Shown one piece after another: positions 1 to 6,480 of a stretch of 14,313 nucleotides of DNA. Numbering within the stretch: the first letter of the stretch is position 1; each line of letters starts with the position of its first letter. The notes beneath the pieces were generated by a model. The model searched no databases. It saw nothing but the letters and a program-made list of their open reading frames with translations, and was not told the DNA's origin. Source of the stretch: an uncultured Oscillibacter sp. (lineage in GTDB: Bacteria; Bacillota_A; Clostridia; Oscillospirales; Oscillospiraceae); assembly GCA_951800675.1 (NCBI GenBank), contig CATOKC010000088.1:1-14313 (forward strand). The letters are read 5' to 3'. Both the position numbers and the translations under genes were made by a program.

Positions 1-2
1 TT

Positions 3-182
3 ATCAAGGAGATTGCGGCGCTGAACGCTGAAACGATCTCCCCGCAAAAGATTGAGTTTCTATCTGCCCATCTGGATAACTGGGACACGATTGATTTTGA
101 TGACCGCCGCCGGGTGACTGACATTATTGTGTCCCAGGTTCAGGCCACCAGCGACCGTGTTTCCTTTGAGTGGAAAATCTGA
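3..182 (+). CDS. Large serine recombinase, C-terminal fragment (cut by window edge)
   Basis: This is an open frame running in from the window edge and ending at TGA 180-182, giving 59 residues. The end of the protein (DFDDRRRVTDIIVSQV, then DRVSFEWKI) resembles the C-terminal tail of TnpX/TndX-type large serine recombinases, where a helix 'R..V..II..I' is followed by a short strand ending in W-K-I. The catalytic and zinc-ribbon parts lie outside the window. In this family the gene usually sits at the element end and reads toward it, so an element boundary is expected within the next tens of bases. That fits the abnormal end of the neighbouring minus-strand gene. The family call is from the tail alone, so it is moderately secure. 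Confidence 0.6.
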   Translation: MKEIAALNAETISPQKIEFLSAHLDNWDTIDFDDRRRVTDIIVSQVQATSDRVSFEWKI

Positions 183-237
183 ACACTTTTATAATCTGCG
201 CCTTATACAACGGCCTGTGTGCCCTTGTTAAGCGTTG
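183..237. other. Probable junction between recombinase-bearing element and broken malY-like gene
   Basis: These 55 bases separate the end of the + strand recombinase from the premature end of the minus-strand lyase gene. No gene or clear hairpin is visible. Large serine recombinases often sit within about 100 bp of their element end, and the lyase loses family similarity just at this point, so an attachment-site crossover is inferred here. The exact core cannot be fixed without the other end of the element. Confidence 0.35.
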
Positions 238-1368
238 CTAAGGTACATGGAACAGACTTCCCTCGCGCCAGATCACGCCGACGCTGATACCGGCCTCCTG
301 CAATTCCTCAACGGATTTCCCGTGTTTCTCACACCATTCCCGGCAGTCCAGCAGCAGGATAAATGTCCCCTGGGGACGGTAGAAGTCTACGCCCTCAAAA
401 TTATTCTGGATGTAATCGCAGGCGTAGGAGATATTTCGCTCCAGTATCTTTTTCAGCTCCTCCATCCAGCGCCGTCCCTCGCTCTGGTATGCTCCGATCA
501 GCGCCCGCATGGACAGTACATTCATATCATTGTAGTGGGACAGTGAGCCATATCGCCGCAGCCGCTCCCGCAGGTAGCGGTTATAAACAATGTGATAGCT
601 GCCCACCAGCCCAGCCAGATTAAAGGTCTTGGAGGGGGAGTAAAACGCAATCGTTCTCTGTCTGGCATCCTCGGAAATGGATTGCAGGGGAATATGCCGA
701 TGTCCGAACAGAACCAAGTCTGCCCAAATTTCATCGGAGATCACATAGACATCATTGGACTGAAAAACCTCCATTGCCTGTTCCAGCTCCCAGCATTCCC
801 ACACCCGCCCGGTGGGGTTATGGGGGGAGCAGAACAGCGCCGTATGAATATGGTTTTCCCTGATTTTCCGCTCCATATCCTCGTAGTCCATACGCCAGAT
901 ACCATCTGCGTCCTGCTTCAGCGGGCTGAGGACGAGGCGGAAACCGTTGCGCTCCAGTTGCGTGGTGAAGCCGGTATAGGTTGGGGAATGGACAAGCACC
1001 GGTTCTCCTTCGGAACACAGCACCCGCAGGGCGCTGGTGATGCCGCCCAACACGCCGTTTTCATAACCGACAACCTCGCGGGTCAGACCCTCTACGTCGT
1101 GAACCTCCCGCTGCCACCAGAGGATGGCGTCGTAGTATTCATCACTGGGGACGAAATAACCGTAAATGGGATGCTGGATGCGCCTCGCCAACTCTTGGGT
1201 CACAGAGGGGGCGGTTGGGAAATTCATATCCGCGATCCACATGGGGATTTGATTGAAACCGGGTTTTGTGGTCCCTTTGGGGATGCTCCAGAAGTCGTTT
1301 TCGTTCATATCGGCGGCGATGGAATCCATGCCCCGCCGATCCAGCATGGTCGTAAAATCAAAATTCAT
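238..1368 (-). CDS. MalY/PatB-family cystathionine beta-lyase (PLP aminotransferase fold), C-terminally truncated
   Basis: The gene encodes a 376-residue class I/II aminotransferase-fold protein of the MalY/PatB C-S lyase type, which cleaves cystathionine or cysteine to pyruvate, ammonia and a thiol or H2S. Visible hallmarks are PMWIADMNF near residue 45, HPIYGY, SPTYTGF, CSPHNPTGRVW, the VISDEIW aspartate, and the PLP lysine in SPSKTFNLAG (K247). The chosen ATG at 1368 has GGAGGA seven bases upstream; an in-frame TTG at 1389 overlaps the upstream stop and has no better ribosome site. Family members usually continue about 25-30 residues after the 'G.LFH.P' segment with an 'IRMNLALP' strand. 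Here TAG follows LFHVP immediately and no other frame restores it, so the 3' end appears lost at the junction with the neighbouring element. It is adjacent to, and probably transcribed with, the D-cysteine desulfhydrase-like gene upstream. Whether the truncated enzyme works is unknown. Confidence 0.85.
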   Translation of the reverse strand: MNFDFTTMLDRRGMDSIAADMNENDFWSIPKGTTKPGFNQIPMWIADMNFPTAPSVTQELARRIQHPIYGYFVPSDEYYDAILWWQREVHDVEGLTREVVGYENGVLGGITSALRVLCSEGEPVLVHSPTYTGFTTQLERNGFRLVLSPLKQDADGIWRMDYEDMERKIRENHIHTALFCSPHNPTGRVWECWELEQAMEVFQSNDVYVISDEIWADLVLFGHRHIPLQSISEDARQRTIAFYSPSKTFNLAGLVGSYHIVYNRYLRERLRRYGSLSHYNDMNVLSMRALIGAYQSEGRRWMEELKKILERNISYACDYIQNNFEGVDFYRPQGTFILLLDCREWCEKHGKSVEELQEAGISVGVIWREGSLFHVP

Positions 1369-1385
1369 AGTGTTTCCTCCGTAAT

Positions 1386-2340
1386 TCAAACAAAGCTGTT
1401 AAACAGCGTCGCAGTTCCTCCGGTGTGAATAAACACGATCACTTCTCCATCTCGGAAAGCCCCGACCTGATTCAAGTCCAGCAGTCCGGCAAAGGCTTTG
1501 CCTGTGTAGACCGGGTCCAAAAAAATTCCCTCCTTCGCCGCCATGTACTGCATGGCGGTTTTTCCTTTTGGTGACGGGACGCCCAGTCCTTTTCCGCCGC
1601 AGAAATGAATGTGCATATCATCCTCAGTCACATCAGAGCGACAGCCCATCAGGACCTCTGCTTTCCGTATCATTTCGCACAGGGTGCTCTTATGGCAGAA
1701 CCGCCGTCCAATCGACACCACGGTGGCCGTTGTAGACGGGCTATACCGCTTTGTTCCCAGAACAACCCCCGCGTAGGTGTTCTCGGTGCCGCCGCAGCAC
1801 ACCACATGATCCACATGGAGCCGCAGGGCTCCGCCTGATCGTACAGTTCCCGCATGGCGTCAACATAACCCAAAACGCCCAGAGGCGTAGATGCGCCGGG
1901 TGGAATGATGTACGGCAATCGTCCTTGCTTCCGCAGTTCCGCCGACACAGCCCAGATGCCCTTTTGCAGATCGTTGGAGCTGTCCACTTTGTGAAGGACC
2001 GCCCCAAGCAGTTCCGCAATCCCCCTTGTGACCGTTCCGGTGCTGGCGGGGACGATCAGATGTGTTTCCAACCCAGCCCGGTTTGCACAGGCAGCGGCGG
2101 CAATGGTCTGATTTGACTGAGAGCCGCCCCTGTCACAACACAGTCACAGCTCTGGGCCAGCGCCTCCGCCAGCAGGTATTCCAGCTTTCGGATTTTATTC
2201 CCTCCCAGGCCAATGCCGCACAGATCCTCCCGCTTGAGGAAAAGCCGTTTGCCGCCGCCCAGCAGCTCACTCATACCGGATACTTCCTGCAACGGCGTTG
2301 GATAAAGGCCCAAATCAATCTTTTTGAGCGTATTTTCCAT
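1386..2340 (-). pseudogene. D-cysteine desulfhydrase / ACC deaminase-like PLP enzyme, two frameshifts
   Basis: Three consecutive minus-strand frames together spell one protein of about 318 residues, near the family's usual 330. The first (2340 to about 2120) has YPTPLQ, LFLKREDL and LGGNKIRKLEYL with the PLP lysine. The second (about 2118 to 1830) continues as SNQTIAAAACANRAG, LIVPAS and PYIIPPGAS. The third (about 1827 to 1386) gives HVVCCGGTENTYAGV, DPVYTGKAFAGLLDL and VIVFIHTGGTATLF. Both frame changes are in the same direction and are best explained by single-base deletions, one in the conserved QSN codons near 2117-2121 and one near 1827-1829. The native enzyme would convert D-cysteine to pyruvate, H2S and ammonia. 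An ATG start with AAGGAG upstream is intact. It ends 17 bp before the malY-like ATG, so both were probably one operon. Sequencing error is the alternative to true decay. Confidence 0.85.
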
Positions 2341-2400
2341 CTGCCTCTTACTCCTTATTTTTTGTCCGCACCTTCAGAATGTACCTCACAAAAATTTCAC

Positions 2401-2430
2401 TTGACAAGGCGTCCTCCTCGCCTCTAACAT
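2401..2430 (+). promoter_or_regulatory. Candidate promoter for the AraC-type gene
   Basis: TTGACA at 2401-2406 is a perfect -35 match. It is followed 18 bases later by TAACAT (2425-2430), a weak -10 match, giving a leader of roughly 75 bases. An alternative AT-rich -10 (TATAAT at 2480-2485) lacks a convincing -35. This is pattern-based only. Confidence 0.35.
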
Positions 2431-2492
2431 AATATCATCTCTTCATGAAAGTTAATATCAAATATTCTTCAGTTTATATTATAATATCTTCA
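2431..2492. repeat. Three AATATC...TTCA direct repeats in the divergent intergenic region
   Basis: AATATC occurs at 2431, 2454 and 2483, each followed within 6-14 bases by TTCA (2442, 2468, 2489). The repeats lie between the divergent lyase operon and the AraC-type gene, a usual place for AraC-family direct-repeat operators. Spacing is irregular and the region is AT-rich, so chance repetition is possible. Confidence 0.3.
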
Positions 2493-2509
2493 ATTCGGAG
2501 GAAGAAAGC

Positions 2510-3400
2510 ATGAGCGCAAAAAATGACTTCATCAACTCCATCAACTTAAACGCTGAAAGTAATTTCCCTTATTTAGTTTTGGATGTAATAAACGAACACA
2601 GCTTTCCTCGAAATCCCGGCTTTTTGGTGATGCATTGGCACGAGGATTTGCAGTTCATCTATGTGCTGGATGGCGAGATTGCCATTGATATGCTGGAAAG
2701 CTCCATAACCGTCAGCCGCAGGGAGGGCGTGTTTATCAACAAGGAGATTGTTCACCGGGTCCGACAATGTGGAAACTGTCATTACAAGAGTTTCATCTTC
2801 CCCGCCCACTTTCTCACCTTTTACCCGGACAGTCCCGCCCACGCTTTGGTGGAGCGGATCACAGAGAACCCGAACCTGCCGCTTTACCACCTGTCCGGCG
2901 TTGGAGACTGGCAGGAGGACTGCCTGTCACAGCTTCGGGAGCTGTCCCGGCTGGAGCAGGTGAAGGATGAATTTTATCCCTATGAGGTGCTGACCCATCT
3001 GACGGCGCTGTGGCTGACCATGCAGAAAAATATGGCGCTGCCCCAGCCAAAGGCCGTCAGCGCCGCCGCAAAACGGATGCGGCTGTTTTTAGACTATATT
3101 AGAGAGCATTATGCTGAGGACGTAACGCTGGAGCAGTTGGCGCAAAGTGCCAATGTCAGCAAGGCGGAGTGCCTGCGGTGTTTTCACCAGACCATAGACA
3201 CGACTCCCTATAAATATCTGATGGAGCACCGCTTGTCCCAGGCGGCGGAGTTGCTGAAAAAGACGGACAAGCCCGTGGGGGAGATCGCCGCCAGCGTGGG
3301 CTTCCGTCAGGTGAGCCATTTCGGGAAATGCTTTCGGGAAAAAACGGGGCTGTCACCTCGGAACTACCGCAAGGGGGAGCAGACGGGGATTGAGGGATAG
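2510..3400 (+). CDS. AraC-family transcriptional regulator with N-terminal cupin-like sensor domain
   Basis: This is a 296-residue regulator. Residues about 20-110 look like the cupin/AraC ligand-binding barrel (HWHEDLQFIYVLDGEI, then VFINKEIVHRV). Residues about 190-292 are the two-helix-turn-helix AraC domain (VTLEQLAQSANVSKAECLRCF, then PVGEIAASVGF followed by HFGKCFREKTGLSPRNYRK). The ATG has GGAGGA six bases upstream. It is transcribed divergently from the desulfhydrase/lyase pair, so control of those sulfur amino acid genes is the simplest inference. Its ligand cannot be read from the sequence. No strong terminator is visible behind it. Confidence 0.88.
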   Translation: MSAKNDFINSINLNAESNFPYLVLDVINEHSFPRNPGFLVMHWHEDLQFIYVLDGEIAIDMLESSITVSRREGVFINKEIVHRVRQCGNCHYKSFIFPAHFLTFYPDSPAHALVERITENPNLPLYHLSGVGDWQEDCLSQLRELSRLEQVKDEFYPYEVLTHLTALWLTMQKNMALPQPKAVSAAAKRMRLFLDYIREHYAEDVTLEQLAQSANVSKAECLRCFHQTIDTTPYKYLMEHRLSQAAELLKKTDKPVGEIAASVGFRQVSHFGKCFREKTGLSPRNYRKGEQTGIEG

Positions 3401-3511
3401 AGAATTCAATTTGACGATATGCCGATAAAACCTGAAGATTATTGTGCTGTAATTCCTCCAATTTTATGATAATATCCCGTTTGAGGTATCAAGTGAAAAA
3501 AGAAATATCTC

Positions 3512-3562
3512 GTCCGATAATGGCGAGACATTTCGGACAACATTCGCTATAATGGCGGCGAA
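3512..3562 (+). promoter_or_regulatory. Promoter and candidate operators of the alkylation-repair operon
   Basis: TATAAT (3548-3553) lies 17 bases after GAGACA (3525-3530), a good vegetative promoter arrangement. Overlapping it are a perfect inverted repeat GTCCGA (3512-3517)/TCGGAC (3533-3538), a direct repeat ATAATGGCG (3517-3525 and 3549-3557, 32 bp apart), and an inverted repeat TTCGC (3543-3547)/GCGAA (3558-3562) bracketing the -10. Dense repeats over a promoter suggest regulated transcription, possibly by the operon's own Ada-type activator. No E. coli-style Ada box is obvious. Confidence 0.5.
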
Positions 3563-3564
3563 AG

Positions 3565-3601
3565 GGCTGGTTTTTTCTAGATGCCCCCAGAGACACCAGC
3601 C
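3565..3601 (+). promoter_or_regulatory. Hairpin in the operon leader
   Basis: GGCTGGT (3565-3571) and ACCAGCC (3595-3601) form a perfect 7-bp stem around a 23-base loop, between the predicted transcription start and the first ribosome site (GGAGGT, 3625-3630). It could affect leader stability or attenuation. The stem is short and the loop large, so confidence is low. Confidence 0.25.
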
Positions 3602-3636
3602 AATCCTAATTCATAAAAAATGATGGAGGTAAGAAT

Positions 3637-4119
3637 ATGGAAAACGAGTTTCGGAGCATGAGGCGGTTCAAACAGCAGTTGACAGAGGATGAGTGCCGGG
3701 CGCTTCTGCGGAAGGAGATTCGCGGGGTGTTGGCAGTCAATGGTGAGAACGGATACCCCTATGCCTTTCCTATGAACTTCTATTTCAACGAGAAAGCCAA
3801 CACGCTCTATATGCATAGCGCGAAAACCGGACACAAGGTGGATGTATTACGGAAAGACAACAGAGTGTGTTTCTGCCTGCACGATGAGGGCTGGCATGAA
3901 GAGGGGCAATGGCAGACACATGTCCAAAGTGTTGTGATTTTTGGGCGGATTCGGTTTGTGGACGATGCGGAGCGTTCCATTAAATACTTAAAGGAATTTG
4001 ACGAAAAATTTGAACCATCTGACGAAGCAGAGAGCGACATCAAACGGGTGGGCGCACTGGTGCAAATGCTGGAATTGGAGATTGACCACATGACCGGCAA
4101 ACGTGTGCTTGAGGGATAG
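3637..4119 (+). CDS. NimA-like / pyridoxamine 5'-phosphate oxidase family flavoprotein
   Basis: This is a 160-residue single-domain split-barrel FMN-binding protein of the PNPOx-like superfamily, closest in style to the NimA group, some members of which reduce 5-nitroimidazoles. Seen in sequence: an N-terminal MRRFKQQLTEDECRALL helix, the G-VLAVNGENGYPYAFPMNF strand pair, YMHSAKTGHKVD with H60 and H66, a CFCLHDE strand, and a SVVIFGRIRFVDD strand. The ATG is preceded by GGAGGT at six bases. It is the first gene after the operon promoter and ends 31 bp before the Ada-AlkA gene. A role in reducing nitro or nitroso compounds before they alkylate DNA would fit the neighbours but is inference. Small PNPOx-like proteins have varied substrates, so drug resistance is not established. 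Confidence 0.8.
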   Translation: MENEFRSMRRFKQQLTEDECRALLRKEIRGVLAVNGENGYPYAFPMNFYFNEKANTLYMHSAKTGHKVDVLRKDNRVCFCLHDEGWHEEGQWQTHVQSVVIFGRIRFVDDAERSIKYLKEFDEKFEPSDEAESDIKRVGALVQMLELEIDHMTGKRVLEG

Positions 4120-4134
4120 TGGACTGTTGACGGT

Positions 4135-4143
4135 AAGGGAGGT
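4135..4143 (+). promoter_or_regulatory. Ribosome binding site that fixes the GTG start of ada-alkA
   Basis: AAGGGAGGT ends seven bases before GTG 4151. An earlier in-frame GTG at 4103 lies inside the preceding gene and has no ribosome site, so 4151 is preferred. Confidence 0.75.
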
Positions 4144-4150
4144 GGCTTCT

Positions 4151-5620
4151 GTGGATCAAAAAGAGCGAGATGATGCGCTGTATGCGGCGTTTAAAGCCAA
4201 GGATACCCGGTTTGACGGGCGCTTTTTTGTAGGGATTTCCTCCACGGGGGTCTACTGCCGCCCCGTCTGCTGGGCGAGGCAGGCCAAGCGGTCAAGCTGT
4301 ACCTTCTTTTCCTCCGCCGCCGAAGCGGAACAGGCGGGCTACCGGCCCTGCCTGCTATGCCGCCCGGAGTTTGCGCCGGGAAATTCTCTTGTGGACGCCA
4401 CATCGGTGCTGGCCCGGAAAGCGGCGCGGCTGCTGGAGGAAAACTGCGGGAACGGGCAGAGCCTGGAGCAGCTGGCGGCAAGGCTGGGCTGTACGGACCG
4501 GCATCTGCGGCGGGTGTTTCTGGACGAGTACCATGTCACGCCGGTGCAGTATTTACAGACCTGCCGCCTGCTGCTGGCGAAGAATCTGCTGACCGATACC
4601 GATTTGTCTGTGCTGGAGGTGGCGATGGCGGCCGGGTTCGGGAGTCTGCGCCGGATGAACGACCTGTTCCAGAAACAGTATAAATTATCCCCCACAGCCC
4701 TGCGGAAGCGGGCCTCCGAGGGAAAGAAGCACACCGGGTCCATCTCGGTGACGCTGGGCTACCGTCCGCCCTACCGCTGGGAGGAAATGCTGGAGTTTCT
4801 GGCAGGCAGGGCGATCCAGGGCGTTGAGAAGGTGGAGAAGGGCCGGTATTACCGGGCCGTCCGCTTGCCGGACCGGACGGGAAAGCCCTGCGCCGGGTGG
4901 GTCCAGGTGTCCCGCCACCCCAAAAAGGACGGGCTGAACGTCACCATGAGCGACACGCTGATCCCGGTGCTGTCTCAGGTCCTCTCCCGTATCCGGCGGC
5001 TGTTCGACCTCTACTGCGACCCGGACGCAGTGTATGAGGTCCTCCAGATCATGGACGAACTTCAGCCCGGCCTCTGCGTCAAGGGGCGGCGGGTTCCGGG
5101 GTGCTTCGAGCCCTTTGAGACGGCGGTCCGGGCCATCCTGGGCCAGCAGGTCACCGTAAAAGCGGCCAGCACCCTGGCGGGGCGCATGGCTGCGGAGTTG
5201 GGAACGCCTGTGGAGACCGGCATAGACGGCCTGACCTGCACGTTCCCCACGGCGGCGGATATTGTAGCCCTGGGAGACGGCATCCAGGAGCGGCTTGGGG
5301 CGCTGGGGGTGATCGCCGCCCGCTCCGCCTGCATCCGCGCTCTGGCGGAAGGTTTGGAGCTGGGTGAGATTCAGCTTGACCAGAGCGCCGACCCGGAGCG
5401 GGAGATGGAGAAGCTGCAAGCCATCCGGGGTATCGGTGGCTGGACGGCGCAGTATGTAGCTATGCGTACTATGGGCTGGCCGGACGCCTTTCTGGAGACG
5501 GACGCGGGGGTAAAACACGCCCTGCCGGACAAGTCCGCCAAGGAGCTGCTGGCTCTGGCGGAACGGTGGAGGCCCTGGCGCAGCTACGCCGTGGTCAACC
5601 TGTGGTTTAGGGGGGAATAG
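4151..5620 (+). CDS. Ada-type methylphosphotriester sensor / AraC HTH / AlkA 3-methyladenine glycosylase fusion
   Basis: This 489-residue three-part protein senses DNA methylation and excises alkylated bases. Residues about 10-75 are the Ada zinc domain, with C36, C40, C67 and C70 spaced exactly as C38, C42, C69 and C72 of E. coli Ada; the first would accept the methyl group from a phosphotriester. Residues about 90-180 are an AraC-type HTH (LEQLAARLGCTDRHLRRVF, then VAMAAGFGSLRRMNDLF). Residues about 195-489 resemble AlkA, with FETAVRAILGQQVTVKAA, the helix-hairpin-helix LQAIRGIGGWTAQYVAMR and the catalytic aspartate region ETDAGVKHAL. The C-terminal O6-methylguanine methyltransferase of E. 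coli Ada is absent; that function is supplied by the next genes. It starts at GTG 4151. It is the likely activator of this operon once methylated, which is inference from the family. Confidence 0.93.
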   Translation: MDQKERDDALYAAFKAKDTRFDGRFFVGISSTGVYCRPVCWARQAKRSSCTFFSSAAEAEQAGYRPCLLCRPEFAPGNSLVDATSVLARKAARLLEENCGNGQSLEQLAARLGCTDRHLRRVFLDEYHVTPVQYLQTCRLLLAKNLLTDTDLSVLEVAMAAGFGSLRRMNDLFQKQYKLSPTALRKRASEGKKHTGSISVTLGYRPPYRWEEMLEFLAGRAIQGVEKVEKGRYYRAVRLPDRTGKPCAGWVQVSRHPKKDGLNVTMSDTLIPVLSQVLSRIRRLFDLYCDPDAVYEVLQIMDELQPGLCVKGRRVPGCFEPFETAVRAILGQQVTVKAASTLAGRMAAELGTPVETGIDGLTCTFPTAADIVALGDGIQERLGALGVIAARSACIRALAEGLELGEIQLDQSADPEREMEKLQAIRGIGGWTAQYVAMRTMGWPDAFLETDAGVKHALPDKSAKELLALAERWRPWRSYAVVNLWFRGE

Positions 5621-5624
5621 TGGG

Positions 5625-6158
5625 ATGCAGTATACCAGCAACTATCAATCCCCGGTAGGGGAAATTCTTTTAGCCTGTGATGAGATTGGCCTGACCGGGC
5701 TGTGGTTTGAGGGCGAAAAGTTCTACGCCCTCAGTCTGGACAAGGAGCATGAGGAACGGGAAATGCCGGTGTTTGCGGAGGTGAAGCGGTGGCTGGACAT
5801 TTACTTCTCCGGCCACGAGCCAGACTTCATGCCGCCCATCCACATGATCGGGTCCCCCTTCCAGCTCTCCGTGTGGGAAATCCTGCGGCAAATTCCCTAC
5901 GGAAAAACAACGACCTATGGGGAGATCGCAAAACGCCTCGCGGCAAAGCGGGGCCTCACCAGAATGTCCGCCCAGGCGGTGGGCGGCGCGGTAGGCCACA
6001 ATGAAATTTCCATCATTGTCCCCTGTCATCGTGTGGTGGGAACCAACGGCAGTCTGACCGGCTACGCCGGTGGCGTAGATAAAAAAGTGCGCCTCTTGCA
6101 GTTGGAGGGCGCGGACATGACCGGGCTGTTTGTTCCCACAAAGGGGACGGCGCTGTGA
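5625..6158 (+). CDS. ogt: Methylated-DNA--protein-cysteine methyltransferase (first Ogt-type copy)
   Basis: A 177-residue suicide alkyltransferase that would move methyl or larger alkyl groups from O6-guanine or O4-thymine to its own cysteine. The active site IIVPCHRVVG has C134. The HTH/arginine-finger region (PYGKTTTYGEIAKRLA, then MSAQAVGGAVGHN) and the C-terminal NGSLTGYAGG loop are intact, and the N-terminal domain (YTSNYQSPVGEILLA) is normal. It begins four bases after the ada-alkA stop, so translation is probably coupled. A close paralogue lies at 6481-7020, with the small MGMT gene between them; both end in the same G-L-F-(V/I)-P-x-K-G-T-A-L tail, so they arose by duplication. Confidence 0.95.
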   Translation: MQYTSNYQSPVGEILLACDEIGLTGLWFEGEKFYALSLDKEHEEREMPVFAEVKRWLDIYFSGHEPDFMPPIHMIGSPFQLSVWEILRQIPYGKTTTYGEIAKRLAAKRGLTRMSAQAVGGAVGHNEISIIVPCHRVVGTNGSLTGYAGGVDKKVRLLQLEGADMTGLFVPTKGTAL

Positions 6159-6159
6159 T

Positions 6160-6471
6160 ATGAGAGCGGTTTTAGACGATGGGCTGATCTATGAAATTCT
6201 GTCGGTTGTGGCGGAAATCCCGGAGGGCTGCGTTGCTACCTACGGCCAGATTGCCCGGTTGATTGGCCGGGAGAGAAACGCGCGGCTTGTGGGCAAGGTC
6301 CTCAGCAACGCCTCCTGGTACGGAAAATATCCCTGCCACCGTGTGGTCAACCACGCGGGGCGGCTGGTCCCCGGCTGGCGGGAACAGGCCGGTTTGCTGG
6401 AGGGGGAGGGCGTTTCCCTCAAAGACAGCGATCATGTTGATTTGAAGCGGTATCAATGGAATTGCGAATAG
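6160..6471 (+). CDS. Small MGMT-domain protein (alkyltransferase-like, Cys retained)
   Basis: This 103-residue protein is only the C-terminal DNA-binding/active-site half of an O6-alkylguanine alkyltransferase. It shows EGCVATYGQIARLIG, RLVGKVLSNAS and YPCHRVVNHAGRLVPGW. It resembles alkyltransferase-like (ATL/YbaZ) proteins in size and in the C-terminal 'W-R-E-Q-A-G-L-L-E-G-E-G-V' tail. However, the PCHR cysteine (C59), usually Trp or Ala in ATL proteins, is present, so it could be catalytic. ATG 6160 lies one base after the first ogt stop; a longer start at 6130 would overlap that gene and add non-family residues. It may repair bulky O6-alkylguanine or hand it to nucleotide excision repair. 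The first role is suggested by the cysteine, the second by ATL biology. Confidence 0.85.
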   Translation: MRAVLDDGLIYEILSVVAEIPEGCVATYGQIARLIGRERNARLVGKVLSNASWYGKYPCHRVVNHAGRLVPGWREQAGLLEGEGVSLKDSDHVDLKRYQWNCE

Positions 6472-6480
6472 GAGCAAAAC

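Noticed and set aside
1369..1389. TTG start seven codons upstream for the MalY-like protein
   Set aside because: It overlaps the upstream stop codon, and the intervening bases contain the GGAGGA ribosome site used by ATG 1368.
592..1428. Plus-strand open frame of 278 codons across the lyase
   Set aside because: It is antisense to a well-conserved PLP enzyme, with no ribosome site and no recognisable domain.
4103..4150. Earlier GTG start for the Ada-AlkA protein
   Set aside because: It lies inside the preceding gene, lacks a ribosome site and adds residues with no match to the family, whereas GTG 4151 has a strong site.
4685..5641. Minus-strand open frame of 318 codons opposite ada-alkA
   Set aside because: It is a GC-rich shadow frame; the + strand protein has all catalytic residues of its family.
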